Assembly: GCA_014584295.1 (NCBI GenBank)
Contig: JACTNC010000019.1
Span: 186,001-250,000, forward strand
DNA length: 64,000 nucleotides
Direction: 5' to 3'
Origin: Verrucomicrobiota bacterium
Lineage (GTDB): Bacteria > Verrucomicrobiota > Verrucomicrobiia > Opitutales > Opitutaceae
Part shown: positions 27,603 through 35,876 of the stretch, piece by piece
How positions within the stretch are numbered: the stretch's first letter is position 1
Layout: every line of letters begins with the position of its first letter
Notes under the pieces: model-generated
What the model saw: only the letters and a program-made list of their open reading frames with translations
Told to the model about the DNA's origin: nothing
Databases searched by the model: none
Position numbers and translations under genes: made by a program

Positions 27603-28700
27603 TCAGTGCGCAGCGGATCTGGTGCGAGGTTGCCCAGTGAGCTTCAGATCGAGCTTTTCGATTGCTCGGGACAGTCTTTCGGCAACACGTGCTGCGCCAG
27701 GGATGGACAGGTGAACGCCATCCTTTGAGACATCCGCGGCGTCGGAAATCGACAAGCCCTCGATCAGGAAAATTCGGTCATCTCCCTGAGCGGAGTGCGA
27801 TCGGACAAGCGATCGAACAATGTCGCGATAGGGATCGAGAGTCTCGGTGACACCTGGCCCCGAAGGTTTGCTTTTGCTGCTGTAGAGAGGAGTGATGCAC
27901 AGAATGGCAGCCCGAGGCTGATGCTTGCGGATGTTCTTGAGAAGCGATTCGTAGTTTGCGCGGTAAACCGCTGGGTCATTGACAATGTTCCAGTCGTTGT
28001 AGCCGATCAAGATGCTGATGACATCGATTCTCCTGCCCTTGATGTCATCGCCGATAGGGGGTGTCACCCGGCTGCCTCCGACTGCGAGATTCTCGAGTGC
28101 CCATCCCTTGTCCTGAGCCACGATCCAGGCGTAAGTCTGCCAGGTAGCGTCCTGACCTGTGCCGTGGGTGATGGAGTCACCCATGGCCGCATAGACCGGT
28201 CGGTTTAACTCCGGATTCCGGAGCAGAGTACCGTCGGAAAGGTCCAATCCCGTGAGTGCGCAGTTTGAGAAAATCGGCATCACGATTTCGAAGGTCACCG
28301 GAGAGCCCGCAGCGACTGAAACGAGGTCGAGCCCAAAGGTGCTCATGGACTTGTCGACCTTCATTTCCGCGGTGCGCACGCCGTTCTGATAGATACCAAA
28401 CCACGATCCACGGTTGTCGCCTGGCAGCACCCGGAAATTTGCGGTCATGCGAGCGCTTGTGGTGGTGAACCGGATGACAACTCCCGTCGTTGTTGTGGCT
28501 TTGCTCTCCCGCAGGAACGCTGTCGCGTTTGCGAGGCAGTCATCCGAGAACCGGCGAAACTCCACGAGGTTGGGGCTCACTTTTGCGAACGGGGCTCCCG
28601 TCCATTCGATATGCGGGTCGTTGGGCGCCACATGGACCGCGAACGCGGAGATGGCGGACAGGGTTCCGAAGACAACGAGAAGAAATGGCAGGCGAAACAT
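27603..28700 (-). CDS. Secreted SGNH/GDSL hydrolase
   Basis: A 365-residue protein with signal peptide MFRLPFLLVVFGTLSAISAFA. An N-terminal beta-sandwich-like region (about 25-165) precedes the SGNH domain: block I AAMGDSITHG, block II Gly in AVGGSRV, block III ILIGYNDWN and block V SKDGVHLS with the catalytic Asp and His. This arrangement resembles two-domain carbohydrate esterases that deacetylate glycans; substrate not known. Start ATG 28700 precedes the signal sequence. It is convergent with the epimerase gene. Confidence 0.85.
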   Translation of the reverse strand: MFRLPFLLVVFGTLSAISAFAVHVAPNDPHIEWTGAPFAKVSPNLVEFRRFSDDCLANATAFLRESKATTTTGVVIRFTTTSARMTANFRVLPGDNRGSWFGIYQNGVRTAEMKVDKSMSTFGLDLVSVAAGSPVTFEIVMPIFSNCALTGLDLSDGTLLRNPELNRPVYAAMGDSITHGTGQDATWQTYAWIVAQDKGWALENLAVGGSRVTPPIGDDIKGRRIDVISILIGYNDWNIVNDPAVYRANYESLLKNIRKHQPRAAILCITPLYSSKSKPSGPGVTETLDPYRDIVRSLVRSHSAQGDDRIFLIEGLSISDAADVSKDGVHLSIPGAARVAERLSRAIEKLDLKLTGQPRTRSAAH

Positions 28701-28799
28701 GGGATTGGCGCGATGGGAACTTACGAGACTGGAATCCGTGCCCGGTGCAACGGTCAAGCAGGGCGAGAGTCAGCATCCGGAGTGCCCGACACAATCAAA

Positions 28800-29013
28800 A
28801 CGGGAGGGGCGCGCCACATTGTTTGCGCCCGATTCGAGAAAAGCAGGCACACCCTTCGTCATGTCCGGACCAAAAAAAGGAAGCGAACGCCTTATCATGT
28901 TCGGATCGAGAAAAGGAAGCGAACGATTCGTCATACGCGGATTGAAAAAAGGATTTGAATGCTTCGTTGTGCTTGGAACGAGGATTGGAGGGACACGCTT
29001 CGTCGTGCCCTGT
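28800..29013. repeat. Degenerate tandem array, about 36-nt period
   Basis: About five imperfect units of roughly 36 nt, recognisable by CTTCGTCATG/GTG, then C-GGATCGAGAAAAGG and AAGCGAACG. Successive CTT/ATT anchors sit near 28855, 28892, 28927, 28963 and 28999. The left edge begins with CGGGAGGGG, as does a single copy at 32111. It occupies most of the 430-nt gap between the SGNH hydrolase and the Gfo/Idh gene; no gene is supported there. Confidence 0.7.
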
Positions 29014-29130
29014 ATGACTCCAGCCCGCAGTGCGAAGTTCCAGTTCCTCTTCTTGATCCCCAAACGATGTGGCGCTTTTGACCATTAACCCACAGGATCG
29101 CAGTTCCACGCAGCCACGCGGAAAGCCGCA

Positions 29131-30216
29131 TCACGTGGCAGGCCGCCACAGGTCGATCGGGCGCTTGGCGGTCGTGTGGAAGGGAAGTTCAACCTTGCGC
29201 CCTGTGCGGGCGGATTCGTAGGCGGCGAAGATGATTTCGAGAACCGCGCGTCCGTCCTCGCCGGTGACAAGCGGCTGACGATCGTTCTGCACACAATCGA
29301 TGAAGTGCGCCATCTCGCCATGGAAGCCGTAGTTCCATGCCTCTTCATAGATCGTGAAGCTCCATCCCTTGGTGGATCCCGCCTTTTCGACGGCGTACTC
29401 ATAGCCTCCAGCGCTGTACGTCTCGATTGCATTGCCACGCAGGAGGTCGGCATAGGCCACGCCTTCGGTGCCGTAAACTTCCGCGCGATCGTCCATGCCT
29501 CCGAGTTTCGTCCAGCTCTGCTCAGCCATGCACACCACACCGTTTGCGAATTCCAGCAGGATGATCGCATTGTCGTCGCCCCGTGTCTTCGCGCTGTGCA
29601 TCGACGTGTTCATCTGAGCGTAAACGGATTTCACGGGACCCCGTCCCAACATCCATCGGAAGAACTCGATCGAATGGCAGCCCATGTCCATCGTGACGCC
29701 GCCACCGGAGCGTTCGACATCCCAGAAATGCGCGGCGTGGGGGCCATCGTGCTTCTCGGCCTGCTTGATCAGCGTCGGGCGACCCAACGCGCCGCAATCG
29801 AGGAGCTGCTTGAGTCGCACATATTTTGGCGCGAAGCACAATTCCTCCGCATACATGAGTTTCACGCCGCGCGCCCGGCAGACCGAGATCATGCGGTCGG
29901 CTTCCGCGATGTTCAGGCAAAGGGGCTTCTCAATGACGATGTGTTTGCCGGCATCAGCCGCCTCCACAACGACCTGGCAGTGCAGGTGATTGGGGATTCC
30001 GATGACCACCATTTGGATTTCGGGAAGCGCGAGCAGTTGACGGTAGTCGGTGAAGGCGTGCGGGATCCCGTGCCGCGCGGCAAATGCAGCCGCATTCCCT
30101 GGTGTGGGCGACGCGACTGCTGTGAGCCTTGAATGGGCACAGGCCTTGAGTGCCTCCGCGTGAATTGAGGCGATGAATTGGGAGCCGATCAGGCCGACGT
30201 TGACGGGATTTTTCAT
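29131..30216 (-). CDS. Gfo/Idh/MocA-family oxidoreductase
   Basis: A 361-residue NAD(P)-dependent sugar or cyclitol dehydrogenase. Rossmann start NVGLIGSQFIASIHAEAL, then VVIGIPNHLHCQVV, the catalytic-lysine motif HIVIEKPLCLNIAEADRM, and GGGVTMDMGCHSIEFFRWMLG with the conserved Asp/His. The C-terminal beta-sheet domain includes EVYGTEGVAYADLLRGN. No signal peptide, so it should be cytoplasmic. It stands alone upstream of the divergent arsR gene; its substrate cannot be told from sequence. Confidence 0.88.
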   Translation of the reverse strand: MKNPVNVGLIGSQFIASIHAEALKACAHSRLTAVASPTPGNAAAFAARHGIPHAFTDYRQLLALPEIQMVVIGIPNHLHCQVVVEAADAGKHIVIEKPLCLNIAEADRMISVCRARGVKLMYAEELCFAPKYVRLKQLLDCGALGRPTLIKQAEKHDGPHAAHFWDVERSGGGVTMDMGCHSIEFFRWMLGRGPVKSVYAQMNTSMHSAKTRGDDNAIILLEFANGVVCMAEQSWTKLGGMDDRAEVYGTEGVAYADLLRGNAIETYSAGGYEYAVEKAGSTKGWSFTIYEEAWNYGFHGEMAHFIDCVQNDRQPLVTGEDGRAVLEIIFAAYESARTGRKVELPFHTTAKRPIDLWRPAT

Positions 30217-30380
30217 GGTGAAGGAAAGCTGTGAGGGTCAGGGAGGTGACGTTTCGGGTCAGGCAAGTAAGGAGGGCAGAAAGTGGCATGGCAAGAAATC
30301 CGAGGCAAAGGACTGAAGTCAGGGATGTTTTTGACCGGGTGGGTCGAAACGGGGGTGGGTCGTATCTCGTCTCTTCTCTT

Positions 30381-30422
30381 GTTATTTTAGTTATTGCTTA
30401 ATTAAGCAATCAATGAAATAAC
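30381..30422. promoter_or_regulatory. Nested palindrome, probable ArsR-family operator
   Basis: A perfect 18-nt palindrome, ATTGCTTAATTAAGCAAT (30393-30410), is nested symmetrically within outer arms GTTATTT (30381-30387) and AAATAAC (30416-30422), with 5-nt spacers on both sides. It ends 6 nt before the arsR start, the usual place for an autoregulatory operator. Confidence 0.75.
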
Positions 30423-30428
30423 AGTGAC

Positions 30429-30758
30429 ATGCTCAGTCTGGAAGCCCTTGCTGATTCCACGCGTCGGCGGATTGTCGAACTGCTCGCCAGAGGCGACCGC
30501 ACGGCCGGAGAGCTGGTGAATGCGTTTGACATCAGCGCCCCCGCCATTTCCCAGCATCTGAATGTGCTGCGTGAGGCCGGACTGGTAAGGACACGGGCTG
30601 TGGGCCAGATGCGCATCCAGTCCCTCAATCCCGAGGGCCTTGATCAGGTTGGCGCCTGGCTCGAAAAGACGCGCTCCTTCTGGAGCCGTCGGCTCGATGC
30701 TCTTGAACGTGAGTTGCGGGCTGAGGACGAACGCTCGAAAAGGAAAATCAAACCATGA
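30429..30758 (+). CDS. ArsR-family transcriptional regulator
   Basis: A 109-residue winged-helix repressor: LEALADSTRRRIVELLARGDRTAGELVNAFDISAPAISQHLNVLREAGLVRTR is the standard ArsR/SmtB DNA-binding core. No cysteine pair typical of metal sensors is present. The pairing with an adjacent SRPBCC (AHSA1) gene is a common non-metal ArsR arrangement, where the regulator probably responds to a small molecule. Its stop overlaps the next start by 4 nt, and a nested palindrome lies just upstream. Confidence 0.9.
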   Translation: MLSLEALADSTRRRIVELLARGDRTAGELVNAFDISAPAISQHLNVLREAGLVRTRAVGQMRIQSLNPEGLDQVGAWLEKTRSFWSRRLDALERELRAEDERSKRKIKP

Positions 30759-31318
30759 AATCAAACTCCTCCAATGACAACGATGCCTACGGCGAATTCA
30801 CAGCCCGCGGCGAAGTCCGGCTTGTCCGAATCCTTCCGGGTCCGATCGAGCGCGTCTGGGAATACCTGACTGATCCCGAAAAGCGAGCACGCTGGTTCGG
30901 CGGAGGTATCACGGAGCTCCGAAAGGGCGGCAGGGTTGTTTTTGCCATGCGACATGCCGACATTGCCCCGGGCGAAACGCCGCCGGAAAAGTATAAACAC
31001 GTCCATGACCCTGGCGTAACGTTTGAGGGCCGTGTGCTGCGTTGTGAGCCGCCGCGCCTGCTCGTCTACACCTTTGGTGGCGACGACTCGGAAGTGACCT
31101 TTGAGCTGAGCCCTGAGGGAAACCAGGTGCTTCTCGTCCTCACGCACCGCGCGAAAGGCGAGGATCTTCCGGATCTGAGCAACTACGCTTCCGGCTGGCA
31201 CGCCCATGTCGCCCTGCTTATCGCGCTGCTTGAAGGTTCCGCACTGCCCGCCTTCTGGGCCACCCATGCACGACTCCAATCGGCCTACGAGCAGCGGCTT
31301 CAGAAGCAGTTTCCCTGA
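30755..31318 (+). CDS. SRPBCC (AHSA1-type) ligand-binding protein
   Basis: A 187-residue START/Bet v1-like protein: VRLVRILPGPIERVWEYLTDPEKRARWFGGG at the N-terminus, FEGRVLRCEPPRLLVYTFGGDDSEVTFEL, and a C-terminal helix HVALLIALLEG. The fold has a hydrophobic cavity for small ligands. It overlaps arsR by 4 nt, so the two are co-expressed. The ligand is unknown. Confidence 0.85.
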   Translation: MKSNSSNDNDAYGEFTARGEVRLVRILPGPIERVWEYLTDPEKRARWFGGGITELRKGGRVVFAMRHADIAPGETPPEKYKHVHDPGVTFEGRVLRCEPPRLLVYTFGGDDSEVTFELSPEGNQVLLVLTHRAKGEDLPDLSNYASGWHAHVALLIALLEGSALPAFWATHARLQSAYEQRLQKQFP

Positions 31319-31571
31319 GCTTTTACTAATCAACTTTATGTCTGCCGCGAGTTTTGCGAACCCAGTGCTGTCATGATGGGAGGATGATCACTATTAGGAT
31401 GGGAAAGCTTCCCTAAAGCTCAACCCCATGGGCATCTTCCGTTAAGAACCACTGGGTTCGTGGCGAATGTTTTTACAGAGATTCTTCGGGTGATGTGTCC
31501 AATTGACCTGCCGTCGCTCGTAGGAAGAATGCGGGGCATCGCATTCGGTGTCCCCTCGAAATCCCGCGCCC

Positions 31572-32057
31572 ATGAACAAGCCAATCCCCAAAAATACAAT
31601 CTGCCTTTGGTACAACAAAGATGCCCTTGATGCGGCACGCTTCTACGCCGCTACCTTTCCTGACAGCCAGGTGACGGCGGTCCACAAGGCACCCGGGGAT
31701 TATCCTTCGGGCAAGGAAGGCGATATCATCACGGTCGAATTCACGGTCCTCGGCATTCCCTGCGTCGGACTCAATGGCGGGCCGGCGTTTACCCAGAGTG
31801 AAGCTTTTTCCTTCATGGTTGCCACGGACACGCAGGAGGAGACCGACCGGTATTGGAACGCGATCGTTGGCAATGGGGGGCAGGAAAGCGCCTGCGGCTG
31901 GTGCAAGGACCGCTGGGGAGTGTCCTGGCAGATCACGCCGCGCGTGCTACTGGAAGCGATGGCCGCCGGTGGGGCAGAGGCCAAGCGCGCCTTCGCCGCG
32001 ATGATGGAGATGGGAAAGATCGACATCGCGAAAATCGAAGCTGCACGAAAGGGATGA
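31572..32057 (+). CDS. PhnB-like VOC-family protein
   Basis: A 161-residue vicinal-oxygen-chelate/PhnB-like protein: NTICLWYNKDALDAARFYAATFPDSQVTAV, then VEFTVLGIPCVGLNGGPAF and CGWCKDRWGVSWQITPRVLLEAM. These proteins are often labelled 3-demethylubiquinone-9 methyltransferase-like, but no methyltransferase fold is present and function is unproven. ATG 31572 is used; an in-frame start at 31548 would add 8 residues. It follows the SRPBCC gene after 253 nt that contain no gene I can support. Confidence 0.82.
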   Translation: MNKPIPKNTICLWYNKDALDAARFYAATFPDSQVTAVHKAPGDYPSGKEGDIITVEFTVLGIPCVGLNGGPAFTQSEAFSFMVATDTQEETDRYWNAIVGNGGQESACGWCKDRWGVSWQITPRVLLEAMAAGGAEAKRAFAAMMEMGKIDIAKIEAARKG

Positions 32058-32110
32058 ACTGACCCGGAGAGGGCGCCATTGCTGACATAAAGACCAATCG
32101 TTCCTTCACC

Positions 32111-32147
32111 CGGGAGGGGTACGCTTCGTCGTGCCCGGATCGAGAAG
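32111..32147. repeat. Single dispersed copy of the 36-nt repeat
   Basis: CGGGAGGGG followed by ACGCTTCGTCGTGCCC and GGATCGAGAAGC matches the units and left edge of the array at 28800-29013. It is in the 323-nt gap 32058-32380, which is otherwise empty of recognisable features. Confidence 0.6.
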
Positions 32148-32380
32148 CAATCAACTTTTCCAAAATTCGCGGATCGAAACCGACTACGCAAGGCTCGCGG
32201 TTTGCTGAGTCGAGAGTCGCGAGACGGAAGCTCCCGCAACGCTTCGATCCAATATAGGTCACGTTCACATCCAGCCAATCACGCGAAATCGCTACTTTCC
32301 GTTTGCCTCTCCAATATGCGGGATCCCGTTCGTTGAGAGAGTCAGAAAACACAAATCCATCCATCCAGAAGATTTTCCCC

Positions 32381-32836
32381 ATGTCCTCGAAAACCCATAC
32401 CATCCGACTGCACCGTGTGTTCCGCTCTACACCCGAAAAAATCTACAAGGCCTTCCTGGATGCGGACGCCCTTGCCAAATGGCTTCCACCCTATGGCTTC
32501 ACCTGCAAGGTCCATTCGATCGATCCCCGGGTCGGAGGAGGCTTCCGCATGTCTTTCACTAATTTCGGTACGGGCCAAAGCCATTCCTTTGGCGGTCACT
32601 ACCTCGAACTCGTGCCCGGAGAAAAGGTGCGCTACAGCGACAAATTCGATGATCCGAATCTACCGGGCGAGATGGCTGTCACCGTGACCTTGAAAAAGGT
32701 TTTATGCGGCACCGAGGTGAACATTGAGCAGGCGGGAGTGCCTGCGGTCATCCCCGCTGAAATGTGTTACCTTGGCTGGCAGGAATCCCTTGTCCAACTT
32801 GCCAACTTGGTTGAGCCCGATATCCCGAATGGCTGA
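32381..32836 (+). CDS. SRPBCC (AHSA1-type) protein
   Basis: A 151-residue AHSA1-like protein: IRLHRVFRSTPEKIYKAFLDADALAKWLPPYGFTCKVHSIDPRVGGGFRMSF, then GHYLELVPGEKVRYSDKFDDP and the C-terminal helix CYLGWQESLVQLANLVEP. It is a paralogue, not a copy, of the SRPBCC protein at 30755. ATG 32381 was chosen because it directly begins the fold. The group arsR/SRPBCC/VOC/SRPBCC looks like one functional set. It faces the 681-residue sulfatase gene tail-to-tail. Confidence 0.85.
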   Translation: MSSKTHTIRLHRVFRSTPEKIYKAFLDADALAKWLPPYGFTCKVHSIDPRVGGGFRMSFTNFGTGQSHSFGGHYLELVPGEKVRYSDKFDDPNLPGEMAVTVTLKKVLCGTEVNIEQAGVPAVIPAEMCYLGWQESLVQLANLVEPDIPNG

Positions 32837-32880
32837 AGCCCTGCTGTCGGTTTCCGCGTAGCAGTGTGGAACGCATCCGC

Positions 32881-34926
32881 TCAGGGCGCACGCCAGGCCG
32901 AATTCGGAATCCTCCCCATCACAAATCCAGGGCCGCTCCATTCGAGATCAAGCTGTGATATCCCAGAGGCCTTCCGCAGGCAGGATAACCTCACGGGATG
33001 CAGACCGGCAGCAAGACGGACACTGCCCGTGACAGCAGTGCCGGGGCGATAACCGAAATCGCAGTCGATCACGAGGGCGTCATGCAGTCGCAGGGAAGCC
33101 CGGGTGCTGGTGTTCAGTTGAAACACGTAGTCGCCGTCAGCGGGGACTTCGAGGTAACCGGTAAAAAGCACGCCGGAGGCATCGGCCATCTCTTCAAGGT
33201 TCAGATTGGGTCGCGCCGTGCGTCCGGTCGCCTTGGGTGAAAGCGTGGCAAAATCGGGAACCCACGGAAATTTACCGGCGCAGGCTTTCCATTCGAGTCC
33301 GGCGAGCGGAGTCGCGACTTCAATGGCCGGAACGAGTTCACGGTCGTAGGGCCGGGGGGCATCGGGATCCGGGCGACGCGATTGGAGCGAGATGGCGTGG
33401 AGGCGGGCCTGCATGGCAGCCATGCCTGACTCATTGGCGAGATTCGTGACTTCCTTGGGATCGTTCACCACGTTGTAGATCTCAAAGGGGGCCTCTGGAG
33501 TCTTCACATCGTATCGGACTCCGACATAGTCGCCGGATCGAACTGCCTGCATCTGATTGCGTCGTCGACCGCGGTGGAGCGGTTCGAAATCGGAGTAGGA
33601 AGGGGTCATCCCGTTGACAAAGTACTCGAAATAAAGCGTCCGGGGCGACGGCGAGGCGCGTCCGCCGGTGAGCACGGGCACGAGAGAAATGCCGTCGGCC
33701 CGCGCGGGGGGAGGTAATCCGGCGAGTGTTGCGAAGGTAGGAAGCCAGTCCCACTGTGCGCTCGGCTCAGCGATGACCTGTCCCGCGGGAATGTGAGCGG
33801 GCCAGCGCGCGAGCGTCGGCACCCGGGTGCCACCTTCCCAAAGGTCGCGTTTGATACCGTCGAAGGGACCATAGCTGCGGAAAAATTCGGGAGTGTAAGG
33901 CTCGGGCAGCATGGATTCCGTCTCCGGTCCGTTGTCGGACGTAAATACGACAAGGGTATTGGAATCGATTTTGAGGTCGGCCAGGAGCTTCAGAATATCG
34001 CCGACCGCATCGTCGATCCGGCGCACACTGGTGGCCTGGCGTCGATAGACCTCTCCCCAAGCCTTGCCGTTGTTGGAGGAGAGAAGCTCCGGATCTGTCC
34101 AGGAGTCGATGACACCGCTGGCCGTGTTGATCATGTGTCCGGGCTGGCCGAGCCATTGTAGTCCACCCTTGAGTCCACCGCCTTTCGGGTAGGCCTGTGT
34201 CGGCAGCTCGAGAACGGCGTGGGGCGTGTCATACGCGAGGTAGAGAAAGAACGGCTGGGTGGGAGCTGTCGCGTTGTGCTCGGTGATGAACTTCTTTGCA
34301 CGAGCGGTGAAGAGATCCGTCGTGTAGCAGCGATCCAATCCCGAGGTGACGTTGGTGCGATCCTCCCAGACAAAGACCGGACCGCGGGCTTTCGCCTTTG
34401 CCGCAAAATAGAGCCCCTCCTTGGGGTAGTGTTCGTGTCCGTCAATGTGACGGAGCACCCCGTAGAAATGATCAAAGCCACGGTTGAGCGGATGAGCCGG
34501 AGTATGGGGATCGGCACCGGTGGGAGCACCTCCAACCGGCTGGCCATGGAGTCCCCATTTGCCAATGGCGGTGGTTGCGTAACCCGCGCGCCGGAGCACC
34601 GTGGCAAGCGTGTGGTTGTCCTCAAGGGCCTTGTCGAATTGGTTGTCCCGCACGTTTGCGTGACCCTGATGGACTCCGAGGAGCAGCGAAGCCCGTGACG
34701 GCGCGCAGACGGGAGCGGCGGCATAGTGGTTCGTAAGCCGCGCTCCTTCGGCTGACATGCGGTCAAGTGCGGGCGTCCTGAAGTGCTTCTGTCCGAAACA
34801 GCTCAGGTCTCCGTAACCGAGATCGTCGGTGAGAATGAGAATGATGTTGGGCCGTTCTGCGGCTGTCGCTCTCAGGTACGTGAGGACGGTTGTCAGCAGC
34901 AGACAGAGGCGAAAGAGCGCACGCAT
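32881..34926 (-). CDS. Secreted sulfatase with C-terminal PA14-like domain
   Basis: A 681-residue type I (formylglycine) sulfatase with a signal peptide. RPNIILILTDDLGYGDLSCFG gives the first metal ligands; the modified cysteine is Cys74 in CAPSR; GKWGLHG and FTSDNGPE are further active-site signatures. From about residue 575 a beta-rich domain appears, GVLFTGYLEVPADGDYVFQLNTSTRASLRLHD, ending DLEWSGPGF, which is PA14-like and probably binds carbohydrate. It would remove sulfate esters from a glycan outside the cytoplasm after maturation by an enzyme not encoded here. It is the last gene of the long minus-strand locus. Confidence 0.92.
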   Translation of the reverse strand: MRALFRLCLLLTTVLTYLRATAAERPNIILILTDDLGYGDLSCFGQKHFRTPALDRMSAEGARLTNHYAAAPVCAPSRASLLLGVHQGHANVRDNQFDKALEDNHTLATVLRRAGYATTAIGKWGLHGQPVGGAPTGADPHTPAHPLNRGFDHFYGVLRHIDGHEHYPKEGLYFAAKAKARGPVFVWEDRTNVTSGLDRCYTTDLFTARAKKFITEHNATAPTQPFFLYLAYDTPHAVLELPTQAYPKGGGLKGGLQWLGQPGHMINTASGVIDSWTDPELLSSNNGKAWGEVYRRQATSVRRIDDAVGDILKLLADLKIDSNTLVVFTSDNGPETESMLPEPYTPEFFRSYGPFDGIKRDLWEGGTRVPTLARWPAHIPAGQVIAEPSAQWDWLPTFATLAGLPPPARADGISLVPVLTGGRASPSPRTLYFEYFVNGMTPSYSDFEPLHRGRRRNQMQAVRSGDYVGVRYDVKTPEAPFEIYNVVNDPKEVTNLANESGMAAMQARLHAISLQSRRPDPDAPRPYDRELVPAIEVATPLAGLEWKACAGKFPWVPDFATLSPKATGRTARPNLNLEEMADASGVLFTGYLEVPADGDYVFQLNTSTRASLRLHDALVIDCDFGYRPGTAVTGSVRLAAGLHPVRLSCLRKASGISQLDLEWSGPGFVMGRIPNSAWRAP

Positions 34927-35051
34927 GGTTGGAAGGATTGGGATGGGACGGCAGAAGCTTCAGAAGCTGGCGAAATGCAAGGTCCCGCACAGGCGAGACA
35001 GGCAGATCTGTCATTCAGCAGAAAACAGGTGGCGCTGATTCCTGCGCAGCG

Positions 35052-35876
35052 TCAGGATCCTTCGGCTGACTTGACCGACCAGACGCGCAGCGCATCGAAC
35101 TGCACCACCTGGGCCGGAGCGGCACCCCAGACGCTGAGACGGAGGTTGGGCTTGGTTGGGTGAGCGAGGCCTGGGCTTCTCAATTCGCCGACCTTCCTAC
35201 CGTCGATGGTCACGGTCAGGCGATCACCGATGATCGCGACACTGAGAGTATACCAGCGATGCTGCTCCAGCTTTAGCGGGAAGTTGATAACGGCGTTCTT
35301 GGCGAGTCTGTCGCCCTCCGCTTTTTTCTGAGGATCGCCTGATCGTCGCAGGGCGTAGATGTCATTGCGCATGACGCCTTCCTTGTCGTCGTAAAGCGTG
35401 ATCTGATTGGGGCGGACCGTGACGCGGCTGATGTGACCCGCATGGGTGCCACGGTAACTGATGTCGTCGCAGGCGAGGTTGAAGGAGCGTGCGCCTGCGA
35501 AACGGAACTTGATTTCGACGATCGCATTGCCATCCGGCAGCGGAAGGAGCGCTGCGAGCGTGCCGCCGTGATCCGCGCGTTCCTGACGTCCCGCGAGCAC
35601 GCCGTTGTCGACGGTGAAGGCGGGAATGGGGGATTTCAGTGCCGGTCCGAGGTTGGTCCGCTCGAAGTCATCGGAGAAAACAAGCTGATTCCGGATACTA
35701 TTGTCAGGGGCGGAAACTTCCGAAGCCTGTGCCCAAGGTCCGATCAACAGGGCACTGACGAGAAAGAACGGAGCGATCGCACGCCGGATGCCTGGGCCGG
35801 AACGAAGAAAGCGATATGCGGCAAAAGACGGGAACAGGATGCGGCTGATGCGGCCGTGACGCGGGTGCGGATTCAT
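35052..35876 (-). CDS. Secreted laminin-G/DUF1080-like protein
   Basis: A 274-residue protein with a long basic N-terminus and a hydrophobic export segment (AIAPFFLVSALLIGPWAQA). The mature part is a single concanavalin-like jelly roll: NQLVFSDDFERTNLGPALKSP, GGTLAALLPLPDGNAIVEIKFRF, LKLEQHRWYTLSVAIIGDRLTVTIDGRKVGELRSPGL and FDALRVW. Such modules are common in planctomycete and verrucomicrobial glycan loci and bind or act on sugars; catalysis cannot be claimed. Its start overlaps the stop of the upstream sulfatase by 4 nt, so the two proteins are probably made together. Confidence 0.7.
   Translation of the reverse strand: MNPHPRHGRISRILFPSFAAYRFLRSGPGIRRAIAPFFLVSALLIGPWAQASEVSAPDNSIRNQLVFSDDFERTNLGPALKSPIPAFTVDNGVLAGRQERADHGGTLAALLPLPDGNAIVEIKFRFAGARSFNLACDDISYRGTHAGHISRVTVRPNQITLYDDKEGVMRNDIYALRRSGDPQKKAEGDRLAKNAVINFPLKLEQHRWYTLSVAIIGDRLTVTIDGRKVGELRSPGLAHPTKPNLRLSVWGAAPAQVVQFDALRVWSVKSAEGS

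Noticed and set aside
28830-29010. Possible CRISPR array because of the 36-nt period
   Set aside because: Units follow one another without unique spacers and are too diverged; no cas genes.
28414-29088. Plus-strand frame with 12-residue repeats (KKGSERLIMFGS-like)
   Set aside because: Its first part is antisense to the SGNH hydrolase and the repeats come from the 36-nt array; both strands are open there, so coding is not supported.
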